Shown in pieces: positions 15,698 to 24,358 of a stretch of 30,057 bases of DNA (position 1 is the stretch's first letter; the number at the start of each line of letters is the position of its first letter). The stretch spans positions 1-30,057 of the forward strand of contig DAOUDG010000032.1 of NCBI GenBank assembly GCA_034431435.1, read 5' to 3'. The notes below the pieces were generated by a model, which saw nothing but the letters and a program-made list of their open reading frames with translations, was not told the origin of the DNA and ran no database searches. Position numbers and translations under genes: made by a program. Origin of the DNA: JAHCIE01 sp034431435. Its GTDB lineage: Bacteria; Chloroflexota; Anaerolineae; Epilineales; JAHCIE01.

Positions 15698-17320
15698 ATG
15701 CTCACCAACATAATCTCTCTTTCCGAATCGGCTCTCACGACCCTGCACCGCGTACTGGTGGCCGACCCCATCGACACCGAGGGCGTCGCCCTGTTGCGCG
15801 AGCATGCTGAGGTCGATGTGCGCCTCAAGTTGAGCGAGGCCGAGCTTATCGCTCTCATACCCGGCTACGATGCCCTGGTCGTCCGCAGCGAGACGCAGGT
15901 TACTGCCAGGGTCATCGAGGCGGCCGAGCGACTGCGCGTCGTGGGTCGGGCGGGCGTCGGCATCGACAACATCGACGTGGAGGCGGCCACCCGCCGGGGT
16001 GTCGTCGTGGTCAACGCGCCGACATCCAACACCATTGCCGCCGCCGAGCACAGCATCGCCATGATGCTCGCCCTGGCCCGCCACATTCCCCAGGCCGATG
16101 CGACACTGCGGGGAGGCGGTTGGGACCGCAGCAAGTTCATGGGTACCGAGGTGCGCGGCAAGACCCTGGGCATCGTCGGCCTGGGCCGTATTGGCCAGGA
16201 GGTGGCGCGCCGGGGCGACGGCCTCGCCATGCGCGTCGTGGCCTACGACCCCTTCGTCGCCGCCGACGTGGCCGAGCGCCTGGGCGTGGAGCTTGTTAGC
16301 CTCGACGACCTGTTGCGCCAGTCGGACTTCGTGACGCTGCACACCGTCCTCAATGCCCACACTCGGGGCCTCATCGGCGCCGAGTCCATCAAGTTGATGA
16401 AGCCTACGGCGCGACTCATCAACGTTGCCCGTGGGTCGCTGGTCAACGAGGCCGCCCTCATTGCGGCGTTGGACGCCGGCCGATTGGCGGGGGCGGCGCT
16501 GGACGTGTTCGAGAAGGAACCGCTGGCCGCTGACCACCCCTTGCGCCGCCACCCGAAGGTCATCGTTACGCCTCACCTGGGGGCGTCAACCCTCGAGGCG
16601 CAGCAGGGCGTGGCCCGCGATGTGGCCGAGCAGATCGTGGCGGTGCTGGCGGGGCGACCCGCCGAGCACGCCGTCAACGCCCCTCTGGTATCGCCAGAGA
16701 CGCTGGAGTTCCTCGTGCCGTACCTGGACCTGGCAGAGCGGCTGGCCCGCTTCTACCGCCAGGTCGCGCCGGGGCGGCTGGAGCGGGTGCGTCTGGTATA
16801 CGCTGGTGAGTTGGCCGACTACGACACAACACCCCTGAAGGCGGCGGCGATTCGCGGCCTGCTGTCGGGCCTGTCGGAGGAGCGTATCAACCTCATCAAT
16901 GCGGGGGTCATCGCCCGGCGGCGGGGGCTGGAGATCGTCGAGGAGAAGAGCAGCACCGTGCGCCAGTTTACGTCCCTGGTGACGCTGGAAGCGACCACTG
17001 ACAAGGGTCGTATGCTGGTGAGCGGGACGGTGGCGCGCGGCGAGCCGCAGCTGGTGCGTATCGACGACTACTGGGTCAACATCGCGCTGGAGGGCTATCT
17101 GCTGGTATGCCACAACACCGACCAGCCGGGCATCATCGGCGCGGTGGGCACGATGCTGGGCCAGGAGAATGTCAACATCGCCTTCATGCAGGTTGGCCGC
17201 GATCACCCGCGCGGACGGGCCATCATGATCCTGGGCCTGGATGATCCGTTGGCCCCGGAGGTCGCCGAACGATTGTCGGAGACGGGCCTGGTGTACGACG
17301 TGCGGCGGGTGCAGGTGTAG
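15698..17320 (+). CDS. serA: D-3-phosphoglycerate dehydrogenase, long ACT-domain form
   Basis: 540-residue NAD-dependent enzyme oxidising 3-phosphoglycerate to phosphohydroxypyruvate, the first step of serine synthesis. It has the substrate domain (about 18-115), Rossmann motif TLGIVGLGRIGQEVARR (GxGxxG), catalytic Arg in NVARGSLVNE, Glu in FEKEPLAADHPL and His in VTPHLGAST. The intervening ASB domain follows, then a C-terminal ACT domain (YLLVCHNTDQPGIIGAVG), which binds serine for feedback inhibition in related enzymes. Length fits the type-1 (about 525) form. The ATG at 15698 has a G-rich ribosome site; about 15 extra N-terminal residues precede the usual RVLVADPI start. It almost abuts the histidine phosphatase gene. 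Confidence 0.96.
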   Translation: MLTNIISLSESALTTLHRVLVADPIDTEGVALLREHAEVDVRLKLSEAELIALIPGYDALVVRSETQVTARVIEAAERLRVVGRAGVGIDNIDVEAATRRGVVVVNAPTSNTIAAAEHSIAMMLALARHIPQADATLRGGGWDRSKFMGTEVRGKTLGIVGLGRIGQEVARRGDGLAMRVVAYDPFVAADVAERLGVELVSLDDLLRQSDFVTLHTVLNAHTRGLIGAESIKLMKPTARLINVARGSLVNEAALIAALDAGRLAGAALDVFEKEPLAADHPLRRHPKVIVTPHLGASTLEAQQGVARDVAEQIVAVLAGRPAEHAVNAPLVSPETLEFLVPYLDLAERLARFYRQVAPGRLERVRLVYAGELADYDTTPLKAAAIRGLLSGLSEERINLINAGVIARRRGLEIVEEKSSTVRQFTSLVTLEATTDKGRMLVSGTVARGEPQLVRIDDYWVNIALEGYLLVCHNTDQPGIIGAVGTMLGQENVNIAFMQVGRDHPRGRAIMILGLDDPLAPEVAERLSETGLVYDVRRVQV

Positions 17321-17321
17321 C

Positions 17322-17984
17322 GTGCTTGGCTTCGCTACCGACGTACCACCCGTCACTCGCCTGCTCATCATCCGCCACGGGCAGAGCGTGTGGAACCGGG
17401 CGGGCATCATCCAGGGCCAGCGCGATATCGAGCTGAGCCTGCTCGGCCTGCAACAGGCCGAGGCGATGGCGAACCGCCTGCGCGATGCGCGCCTGGACGC
17501 CATCTATAGCAGCCGCCTGCTCCGGGCGCGGCAGACGGCGGCAGCCCTGGCCGGCTCGCACCACCTGCCCATCCGCATCGACGACGACCTGGTGGAGATT
17601 CACCACGGCGCGTGGGAGGGGTTGACCGAGGCGGACGTGGAGCGCCAGTTTGGCGAGTTGCTCCAGCAGTGGCGGACGCGCCCGGCGACGGTGCAGATGC
17701 CCGGCGGTGAGCACTTCCAGGACGTGAAGGCGCGCAGCATCGCCGCCGTCGAGCGCATCGCCGCTGCCCACCCATGTCAGGCGGTGGCCGTGGTGACCCA
17801 CGACGTGGTGGTGCGCGCCCTCATCGCCCACGTCCTGGGCCTGCCCGACGACTACATCACTCGCTTCAACGTCAGCAACACCGGCATCTCCATCGTGGAG
17901 TTCGGCGACGATGGGCCAATGGTGGTGTGCGTCAACGACCACGGCCACCTGGACGAGCTGCGGCGACGCGCGCCCCTGAGCTAG
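17322..17984 (+). CDS. Histidine phosphatase family protein, candidate phosphoserine phosphatase
   Basis: 220-residue cytoplasmic enzyme of the phosphoglycerate-mutase-like superfamily. It shows the phosphohistidine motif LLIIRHGQSVWNRAGIIQGQRDIELSLLG (RHG), the SSRLLRARQTAA block, the acid/base region EIHHGAWEG and the second catalytic His in VAVVTHDVVVR. GTG at 17322, one base after the serA stop, is taken as the start because the open frame further upstream lies inside serA. Metal-independent phosphoserine phosphatases of this superfamily are known from Hydrogenobacter. Its position right after serA and a transaminase makes that activity plausible here. Mutase or general phosphatase activity cannot be excluded. 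Confidence 0.9.
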   Translation: MLGFATDVPPVTRLLIIRHGQSVWNRAGIIQGQRDIELSLLGLQQAEAMANRLRDARLDAIYSSRLLRARQTAAALAGSHHLPIRIDDDLVEIHHGAWEGLTEADVERQFGELLQQWRTRPATVQMPGGEHFQDVKARSIAAVERIAAAHPCQAVAVVTHDVVVRALIAHVLGLPDDYITRFNVSNTGISIVEFGDDGPMVVCVNDHGHLDELRRRAPLS

Positions 17985-18018
17985 AGGCAGCCCCGACGCC
18001 AGCGCGCCCCGCCATTGA

Positions 18019-18047
18019 TTGGCCCGCCGTGGCGTGGCGACTATAAT
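18019..18047 (+). promoter_or_regulatory. Promoter of the AI-2E family gene
   Basis: TTGGCC (18019-18024), 17 bp, TATAAT (18042-18047). It lies about 48 bases before the GTG start. Confidence 0.65.
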
Positions 18048-18094
18048 CTAGGCAGGGCAGCGACGCGCCGACCCGTGCCGCATAGGAGAGTTGC

Positions 18095-19222
18095 GTGAGT
18101 CCCTCGTGGAGTGAGGCCGCCAAACGCTGGGCTGTCACGGCCATCGCCGTGCTGGGCGCTATCTTCCTCTATTTTGTCCGCGACACGCTGTTTCCCCTCG
18201 CCCTGGCCCTTATCCTGGCCTTCCTGCTCAGCCCCGTGGCGACCTTCGTGCAACGTCGCCTGCACGCGCCACGCATCGTCGCGACCCTGATCGTCTACAT
18301 CAGCTTACTGGCCCTGTTCATCCTGCCCCTGTTCCTGGTTCCCAATCTGGTCGTGAGCACGCTCAGCTTGATTCCGGAACCGTCGCGTATCCAGGAACTC
18401 ATTACGACGTGGTCGGATCGGCTGACGCACCTGGAAGATATGGGCGTGCCGCTGCCCGTCGCTGCCGCCCTGCGCGACAACTTGGACCGCCTCGGCGAGG
18501 TGGCCGGCTCGCTAGGCAGCCTGAGCCTGGGCTACCTCGGCCGCGCCACAGCCAGTGTCGCGTCGTTGGTCATCGAGGGCATCTTCGTGCTGGTGCTGTC
18601 GCTCTACATCGTGGCCGACACGCCGCGCATCATGGCCTATCTGCGCAGCCTGGTGCCGCCGGGCTACGAGCGCGACGCTGACGGCCTGGCGGGGGAGATT
18701 CACGCCGTTTGGGCGGGTTTCTTTCGCGGCCAGTTGGTATTATCGCTGAGCATCGGCGTGGTTGTGGCGATGTGCCTGTGGCTGGTGGGCGTCCCGTATC
18801 CGGTGGGGCTGGGTATCCTGGCGGGCGTGCTGGAAATCGTGCCTAACATCGGGCCGATTCTGGCCGCCGTGCCCGCGGTGCTGCTGGCCTTGTTCCAGGG
18901 ATCTACGCGTCTTGACATCAACAATCTCTGGTTTGCGGCGCTGGTCATCGGCCTGTACGTGGTGATTCAACAGGTAGAGAATCACGTCTTCGTGCCGCGC
19001 ATCATCGGCGGCAGCGTCAACCTGCATCCGGCGGTGGCGCTGGTGGGCGTGTTCATCGGTGCGAGTCTCGCGGGCATCCTGGGCGTCTTCCTGGCCGCGC
19101 CGACGATTGCTACCTTACGCGCCATTCTCCGCTACGTCATGGCGAAGATTCAGGGTCGCGACCCCTTCCCCGACGCAGTCGAAGACCCCCCGCCACAACC
19201 CATGGCGATGGAGATACCATAA
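18095..19222 (+). CDS. AI-2E family transporter
   Basis: 375-residue polytopic membrane protein of the TqsA/YdiK/PerM family. Early helices (AVTAIAVLGAIFLYFV, FPLALALILAFLLSPVATFV) carry the family's conserved start. A soluble middle region (about 95-150) follows, then the late helix bundle with the signature VPYPVGLGILAGVLEIVPNIGPILAAVPAVLLAL and the end VNLHPAVALVGVFIGASLAGILGVFLAAP. Some members export the signal AI-2 and others act as sodium/proton antiporters, so the substrate is open. It starts at GTG with AGGAGAG upstream, is alone on its transcript and ends at a strong hairpin. Confidence 0.93.
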   Translation: MSPSWSEAAKRWAVTAIAVLGAIFLYFVRDTLFPLALALILAFLLSPVATFVQRRLHAPRIVATLIVYISLLALFILPLFLVPNLVVSTLSLIPEPSRIQELITTWSDRLTHLEDMGVPLPVAAALRDNLDRLGEVAGSLGSLSLGYLGRATASVASLVIEGIFVLVLSLYIVADTPRIMAYLRSLVPPGYERDADGLAGEIHAVWAGFFRGQLVLSLSIGVVVAMCLWLVGVPYPVGLGILAGVLEIVPNIGPILAAVPAVLLALFQGSTRLDINNLWFAALVIGLYVVIQQVENHVFVPRIIGGSVNLHPAVALVGVFIGASLAGILGVFLAAPTIATLRAILRYVMAKIQGRDPFPDAVEDPPPQPMAMEIP

Positions 19223-19227
19223 CGATA

Positions 19228-19274
19228 CAGCGCGACACGAGGGCGTTCCCCGCGAACGCCCTCGTGTCGCGCTG
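19228..19274. terminator. Bidirectional terminator hairpin
   Basis: A perfect 21 bp stem (19228-19248 with 19254-19274) and a 5-base loop between the convergent AI-2E and Erf-like genes. T-runs are weak, but the stem is the longest perfect one in the window. Confidence 0.75.
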
Positions 19275-19327
19275 GTATTCCTGTTGTGGCGAGCAACGCG
19301 CAGCCGCCAAGCCGCCAGGTATGCCAC

Positions 19328-20161
19328 CTAGCTGGCGGCGGCGACGGCCCCCCGCGCCTGCCGCTGCAAGCTGAGCAACTTGGCCGTGATGTGCGCACCC
19401 TCGTTATAGCTGGCGTCGTCCAGCCCATGGCCGAACTGCTGCTGGAACATGGCATCGACGCCCGCCTCGGCGGCGTCTGCGTCGGCTCCGTAGACCTCGC
19501 GATACAGCTCCATAAGCTTGTCGCGCTGATAGCGCGAGACGCGCGATGCCTTGCGGGCCGGGGTCGCGTTGGTTGCCGTCTTGTAGGCGGCGCCGCCCTC
19601 GGCCATAGACAGGCGGGGCTGAGCGGGGAGGGGCGTCGTCGCCACCTCCTCCGCCGCGCGCCGGTCGCCGTCGTGGCTGCCTGCCGTGGCCGGGCGGCTG
19701 TCGGTGGCGCGCTGCATGTCCTCGGCCGAGGCCAGCCCCGCGCCGGGCAACGCACCGTAGCCCATCGCCGTCAGGGCGCGGCCCAACGCCGAAGTCTCGG
19801 CTACTTCCCAGGGGTACTCGCGCTCGACCGCGCTGCCGTCGATGCGGCGCGAGGTGGCGATGCCGTGGCGACGGCCGTACAACTCGCTGTCGATGACGAC
19901 CATCAGGGTCAATTGCTCTTCGTTGTCAACCATGATGACCGGATCCTCGAAGTTGAGCTTCTTCTCCTGGGCGCGGTGGTCCTGGTTCGCCATGGCCAGC
20001 TTGCCGATGACGGTCATGTAGGCGTTCTCGACCGTTGCCCACTCCCCGCGCTGATGGCGAGTCGTCTCTACGGGAACCAGATAGTCAACGAAATCCGCGT
20101 GCCTGGCCCTGCCTACATCGGGCGTGCGACGGGCCAGCTCCAGCAAGTCTTCTCGGTTCAT
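19328..20161 (-). CDS. Erf-like phage-type recombination protein
   Basis: 277 residues resembling the phage ssDNA-annealing/Erf-like group. The N-terminal half (25-150) has VPVETTRHQRGEWATVENAYMTVIGKLAMAN, a beta-rich section and the hallmark PWEVAETSALGRALTAMGYG (117-136) followed by LASAEDM, a block seen in phage recombination and ssDNA-binding proteins. A Pro/Ala linker (150-200) leads to a basic helical tail (ATPARKASRVSRYQRDKLMELYREVYG) that may bind DNA or partners. AGGAGG lies seven bases before the ATG. No phage structural genes are nearby, so this looks like a domesticated gene. Its promoter contains a GAAC-N4-GTTC site identical in form to those at lexA, predicting damage induction. 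The family call is from motif memory. Confidence 0.68.
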   Translation of the reverse strand: MNREDLLELARRTPDVGRARHADFVDYLVPVETTRHQRGEWATVENAYMTVIGKLAMANQDHRAQEKKLNFEDPVIMVDNEEQLTLMVVIDSELYGRRHGIATSRRIDGSAVEREYPWEVAETSALGRALTAMGYGALPGAGLASAEDMQRATDSRPATAGSHDGDRRAAEEVATTPLPAQPRLSMAEGGAAYKTATNATPARKASRVSRYQRDKLMELYREVYGADADAAEAGVDAMFQQQFGHGLDDASYNEGAHITAKLLSLQRQARGAVAAAS

Positions 20162-20192
20162 ATCGGCGCCTCCTCAAGGTGTCTGCTGTCCC

Positions 20193-20204
20193 GAACGGTT
20201 GTTC
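20193..20204 (-). promoter_or_regulatory. Predicted LexA box of the Erf-like gene
   Basis: GAAC-GGTT-GTTC. It begins eight bases downstream of the -10 box, so a bound repressor would cover the transcription start. In the lexA promoter the matching box is nine bases downstream of the -10. Confidence 0.75.
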
Positions 20205-20211
20205 TGGTCAT

Positions 20212-20239
20212 ATTATAGCACACCCGTGCGATAAGTCAA
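20212..20239 (-). promoter_or_regulatory. Promoter of the Erf-like gene
   Basis: On the minus strand TTGACT (20239-20234), 16 bp, TATAAT (20217-20212) with a TGC extended -10. It is a strong promoter, as expected for a repressed SOS gene. Confidence 0.8.
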
Positions 20240-20270
20240 GGCTCGCGTTCTCAATCGAGAACGCGAGCCT
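20239..20270 (-). terminator. Terminator of the baeRF operon
   Basis: A perfect 14 bp stem (20239-20252 with 20257-20270) and AATC loop, about 50 bases after the baeRF stop. Its last base shares a position with the -35 box of the Erf-like gene. It probably insulates the SOS promoter from upstream transcription. Confidence 0.72.
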
Positions 20271-20318
20271 GGGATATCTGGCGCATCGCTGTGGGCGACA
20301 CGAATCACGTTTCACGCC

Positions 20319-21482
20319 TCACGATGCGGCCGCCTCGCGCGGGACGGCGAAACGCAGCAGCGCCCCGATGCGCCCCAGCGGTTCCAGGCGCGCCGCCGCG
20401 CCGGGGGCGGTGATGGTCAGCACGCGCGCATCCTGCTCAAGCGCCTGCTCGACGGCAACGGACACCACATCCTCGACGGCCAGCACCATGCCGCCACACA
20501 CGGGGCACACGGTCTCGCTCGTGGCGAAGACCGCGCCGCAGGTGTCGCACCGCCCGCCGGGCGCGCTGTAATCCTCGGTCACGAGCAGCGTCTGAACCTG
20601 ACCCTGGCGCAAGGCGTCCAGGGTATGGGCCAGGCCGGCCGCTCCCAGGTCGCGCTCCGCCACCTCCGCGGCAAGGCGCTCGACCACGTCCTGCTGACTC
20701 TGGGCATCCATGGCGCGCAGGATGGGGCGGACCCGGTCCTGTACCGTCTTGGGCGATGCCGACATGGGAATGTTCACCGTTCCCAGTAGCCGCTCGCGAA
20801 GGTAGGGATGCAGGGCATCCTGAAACTCAGCGGCGAGGCTATCGGTCGCCCCGATGAGCAACCGCTCGAAGCGCGTCTGACGATAGATGGTGAACACCAT
20901 GTCGGCGGTTTTCTTCAGATGGTGGCGCACGGCGTCGTCGTGGTGGCGTTGCAGGCGCGCCTGCGACGGGCCGCCCTGGTCGTGGCGGCCGGGTACGTCG
21001 GACAGAATATCGCCGCGCTCCTCGATCGTATGGCCTGTGTCGCCGACCAGGAGAAAGATACGGGCCTGGTCCTTGCTCACCAGAGCCACGCATTGGGGCT
21101 GGTAGCGGTCGAGCATGCGAAACAGCGGGCGCACGTAGGCCGAGTGGCCCAGGCGGATGTCATTGCCCACGCGGTTGGGGAAGGCATAGCTCTGCCACAA
21201 CTCCCCGGCCGATGAGGCAAACACGGCTACCCCGCGCGCCCCGGCCACCCGCTGGTCGCGGACGTAGGCGCGGATGCGTTCCACGTCGGCGGCAACGGAG
21301 GCCCAGTCGGCGTCCGTCCATTCGACGCGCTTCTCGCCCAGCCGGGTCAGGAGATTCTTCAGGCGGACATTCCAGGACGCCTCGTCGGGGCGGCCTTTGT
21401 CGATGTTCATGTAGAAGGAGACGACTGGCGCCGACGGGTTGGCGTAGCTTGCCAACTGCTCGATCTCAGTGCGCGTAATCAT
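20319..21482 (-). CDS. baeRF-family (bacterial eRF1/Vms1-like) protein with zinc ribbon
   Basis: 387-residue protein of the bacterial archaeo-eukaryotic release factor superfamily. The N-terminal domain (about 1-125) starts with PVVSFYMNIDKGRPD and contains GVAVFASSAGELWQSYAFP. The middle domain (128-270) has the loop HDQGGPSQARLQRHHDDAV (168-185), the counterpart of the peptidyl-tRNA-cleaving GGQ loop of eRF1 and the GGxSQ-type loop of Vms1. The C-terminal domain carries a zinc ribbon, Cys312-x2-Cys315 and Cys326-x2-Cys329. Relatives release stalled peptides from tRNA; whether this branch does is unproven. It is last in a four-gene operon, 20 bp after the DUF4032 gene. Confidence 0.85.
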   Translation of the reverse strand: MITRTEIEQLASYANPSAPVVSFYMNIDKGRPDEASWNVRLKNLLTRLGEKRVEWTDADWASVAADVERIRAYVRDQRVAGARGVAVFASSAGELWQSYAFPNRVGNDIRLGHSAYVRPLFRMLDRYQPQCVALVSKDQARIFLLVGDTGHTIEERGDILSDVPGRHDQGGPSQARLQRHHDDAVRHHLKKTADMVFTIYRQTRFERLLIGATDSLAAEFQDALHPYLRERLLGTVNIPMSASPKTVQDRVRPILRAMDAQSQQDVVERLAAEVAERDLGAAGLAHTLDALRQGQVQTLLVTEDYSAPGGRCDTCGAVFATSETVCPVCGGMVLAVEDVVSVAVEQALEQDARVLTITAPGAAARLEPLGRIGALLRFAVPREAAAS

Positions 21483-21502
21483 GGAATCTCCTTTTGGATA
21501 GG

Positions 21503-22477
21503 TTAGCCCTCACCCGCGTCCTGTTCGCGGGCCTCGTACTTTCCCAACAAGTCCTCGACGATGGGCGGCACGTCGCCGTCCCCTGCCACGAAGCCCTTGA
21601 CGGCCCGCACGACGCGGTCCACCGCCCCGCCTGCCTGCTGGCGGGCCAGGTCGGACGCCGCCATGGTCGGGTCGACCGCGTCGCTATACTGGTCTCGCAG
21701 GTCGGCCAGATGGAGCATGGTCCACAGGTACAGGTCGGCGTCCGTGCGACCGGGGAAGTCAGCGATCAGGCCTGAGGCGCGCACCGCTGCCACGGCGGGC
21801 ATATACACGTTGTCGTACCAGCTCGCCACGGCGTCGGCGTAGGGAACCTCGGCGTCCTGTTCCAGCCCCAGATACCAGCGGTGGACGTCGATGTGATGCA
21901 GGACCTGGGCATAGCGGCCCGGCGCGGTGAACTTGATGCTGGCGCCGGGGCGGCGCAGATTGAGGTTGGTCCGCTCTAGAAAGTCAGCCTCCTCGACGGC
22001 CAGGATGATGTCATCGACATCCATGTCCGGCGTCACTGGGGTCTTGAGAGAAATCTCAGTCACGTTGGCTTCGATGGAGGTGGAGCCATTGGTGCGGGCC
22101 ACCGAGACGCGGTGGTTGCCGTCGCGTACGAAGTAGACGTCGCCGAGCTTGTAGACATCGATGGCCGGGATGTTATCCATGCGGTTGTAGGCCTCGTCGA
22201 GGCGACGCCACCGCTCTGAGACATTCGCGGAGCGGGGCAAGAACTCGCGGGTGAAGTCGCGGTAGCGACCGACGCTGCCGACGATGGCATCCAGGGGAAT
22301 CATCTGGGTTCCGCGCTGAATCTCCGACGTGGAACGCAGGCGGGTACGGACTTCCTCAAAGGGCACCAATGTCGTGGTATGGCGGGTGAGAAGGCTCATC
22401 ATGTCGCTGAACATAGCCCGCCGCCGGGCATCGTTGAAACGGCGGTCGGAATCCGCTGCCTCGTGAATCGAGCTCAT
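21503..22477 (-). CDS. ParB-like / DUF4032 domain protein
   Basis: 324 residues. An N-terminal ParB-type domain (about 55-150) includes MIPLDAIVGSVGRYRDF and YFVRDGNHRVSVART, the GNHR motif of ParB/sulfiredoxin-fold nucleotide-binding domains. A DUF4032-type domain follows (about 165-265: FTAPGRYAQVLHHIDVHRWYLGLEQ ... YADAVASWYDNVYMPAV ... FPGRTDADLYLWTMLHLADL). The function of this architecture is not established; the ParB fold suggests CTP or ATP binding. It starts nine bases after the previous stop with GGAGAG inside the gap, so translation is probably coupled. Confidence 0.8.
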   Translation of the reverse strand: MSSIHEAADSDRRFNDARRRAMFSDMMSLLTRHTTTLVPFEEVRTRLRSTSEIQRGTQMIPLDAIVGSVGRYRDFTREFLPRSANVSERWRRLDEAYNRMDNIPAIDVYKLGDVYFVRDGNHRVSVARTNGSTSIEANVTEISLKTPVTPDMDVDDIILAVEEADFLERTNLNLRRPGASIKFTAPGRYAQVLHHIDVHRWYLGLEQDAEVPYADAVASWYDNVYMPAVAAVRASGLIADFPGRTDADLYLWTMLHLADLRDQYSDAVDPTMAASDLARQQAGGAVDRVVRAVKGFVAGDGDVPPIVEDLLGKYEAREQDAGEG

Positions 22478-22486
22478 ACTACTCTC

Positions 22487-24328
22487 CTACTCGACGACAA
22501 TCAAGCGCGCCTCGCCGGCCTGCAATTGAACGGGAACCGCGCGGCCCTCGACCCGGACAAAGGCGGTCGTGGCCACGTCAGCGGCGACGAAGAGGCGGCG
22601 CGCGCCGGGTCGCTGAAACAGGACGGCAAACACGTCGCCGGGGATGATATCGGCCTTGTCGTAGACCTCTACCCGCCCCGGCGATGCGACGATTGTAGTC
22701 GAATGTATTGTCCCATCCAGCACGGCGACGCTGATGGCGCGGCCCTGGTATGGGAGGCGTGATACGGCCAGCCACGGCCAGTCGGCCGGCAGGCGTGGTG
22801 TCATCTCTAGACGCTTCAAGGATGGATGGAGGCCCAACAGGCCTTCCACTGTCAGCGCGAGCAGGGCTACGCCAGCGCCTGGGTCGGGCGCTGTGCCGCC
22901 GGGTAGCTCGCCGGGCGCCACAGCGCTGGTGGCGGGCGGTTGTTCGGCCCGTGCGCCGGCCGCTCGCAGGCAGGCCATGATTTGCGCCGAGGGGCCGTCC
23001 CGATCGGCCCACGTGCGCCACGCCCGCGCGGCGATTCCTGCTTCCTCCTTAGATGCGTCAGCGCGCTCATCATTACCCGCTGTGGGCGGCAGCCCTGCCT
23101 CGACCAGCGCGATGATATCCGGCTGGTCGTCGGGCGGCGCGGCGTCTGGGTTCAGCAGGTGGGCGATTCCGGCGGCGGCGTGAGCGGCGGCTGCACCCAG
23201 ACCCTGCCCGGCGTGACGCTGCACATACTCGGCGGCGGTGGCGGTAGTCGCGACGAGGGGCGCGTGGTCGGCCGCCAGGGGCGGCGCAATATCGCGACCT
23301 GCGACGCCGCTGAGCAGGCTCCGCCACAACGCCGCCAGGTAGGTGGCCGTGGCGGGAACCGACGACTCCGCGCGCGGGGTGGGGGCGGCGGCATGGACCT
23401 CGGCGGCCAGGCCGCCGTCGCGGTTGACGGCGTGACGTCCCAGGAAGTCCAGCAGGCGGCCGGCGAAGTCAGGCGTGAGCCAGCTGGCCCCCAGCGCATA
23501 GCGGCAGGCGTCGGCCACCACTACGCGATCGCTAGCCACCTCCGCCGCGACCGCGTGACCCCAGCGATAGCGTTGTTGGGCGCGCAGCGCATTGACCCTG
23601 GCCCAGGCAAGGCCACGGTTGGCCAGGGCATCGGGGGTGTAGACGTGAGCGACTGCCAGTTGGTGGTCCAGGGCGGCGACCGTCTCGCGGAATACCTGTT
23701 CCGTATCGGTGAGCATCAAGAAGCCGTTCCACGCCAGCGAGACGCTCGCGGCGGCGGTGGACAATACAAAGGGCTGCTCCACCTCGCCCTCGATGAGCAC
23801 ATGGTAGAACAGGCGGACGCGCCCTGCCGCCAGGGCCTCCCAATGGGTGGGCGGGCCGGTCGAGCCAAAGACGACGACTGGCCCCGACGCGGCCTCGCTC
23901 ATGGTCGCCACCAGTAGCCCATCCCGCACCGTTACGTCGGCGGCGTCAGGGCCGACATCGACCTGCACCTCGACCTGGAGCACGCGCGGACCCTCGGCCT
24001 GTACTTCGATGAGCCAGCAAACCCCGCGCTCGTAGGCTGTGGCATAGGGCACGAAGACGCGCTGAGTGAGGATCAGGCCCTCCGTGCCCCAGATAGTCTC
24101 CTGATAGGCGGGGTAGAACTGACTCACCAGTGGTGTCAGCTCTTCGAGGCTGCCAGGCCCTAGCAGGCTGAAGCGGTAGCTGAGATGGCGCACCGGCTGG
24201 CGATTGTCATCAGGCGTGTACAGGCTGGCGAGGTTGGAGAGGGCGTCAGCGTGGGCCAGAATGCTGAGGTTGGCGAGACGCGCTCCCGACGCCAGCGCAT
24301 CGACGTCGAAAGAGAGAGGCTCAAGCAT
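22487..24328 (-). CDS. Six-hairpin glycosidase-like protein
   Basis: 613 residues with the layout of (alpha/alpha)6-barrel carbohydrate enzymes. An N-terminal beta-sandwich (about 1-215) includes HLSYRFSLLGPGSLEELTPL and an acid-rich, aromatic middle, a helical domain follows (about 225-520), and a short beta tail has the typical GVALLALTVEGLLGLHPSLKRLEMTPRLP and WPWLAVSRLPYQGRAISVAV. It recalls GH63/GH65/GH94-type or amylo-glucosidase-like proteins. I cannot point to conserved catalytic acids, and the helical region has long Ala-rich stretches, so it may be a non-catalytic or diverged member. The ATG has only a weak upstream AAAGG. It is second in the operon after a DUF624 membrane protein. 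Confidence 0.7.
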   Translation of the reverse strand: MLEPLSFDVDALASGARLANLSILAHADALSNLASLYTPDDNRQPVRHLSYRFSLLGPGSLEELTPLVSQFYPAYQETIWGTEGLILTQRVFVPYATAYERGVCWLIEVQAEGPRVLQVEVQVDVGPDAADVTVRDGLLVATMSEAASGPVVVFGSTGPPTHWEALAAGRVRLFYHVLIEGEVEQPFVLSTAAASVSLAWNGFLMLTDTEQVFRETVAALDHQLAVAHVYTPDALANRGLAWARVNALRAQQRYRWGHAVAAEVASDRVVVADACRYALGASWLTPDFAGRLLDFLGRHAVNRDGGLAAEVHAAAPTPRAESSVPATATYLAALWRSLLSGVAGRDIAPPLAADHAPLVATTATAAEYVQRHAGQGLGAAAAHAAAGIAHLLNPDAAPPDDQPDIIALVEAGLPPTAGNDERADASKEEAGIAARAWRTWADRDGPSAQIMACLRAAGARAEQPPATSAVAPGELPGGTAPDPGAGVALLALTVEGLLGLHPSLKRLEMTPRLPADWPWLAVSRLPYQGRAISVAVLDGTIHSTTIVASPGRVEVYDKADIIPGDVFAVLFQRPGARRLFVAADVATTAFVRVEGRAVPVQLQAGEARLIVVE

Positions 24329-24358
24329 GGCCGCGTAGCCTTTCGCGGAGGGCGAACT

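Noticed and set aside
14945..16576. A 543-codon open frame antisense to the aminotransferase and serA
   Set aside because: It spans two real genes and an intergenic palindrome; no protein family is visible.
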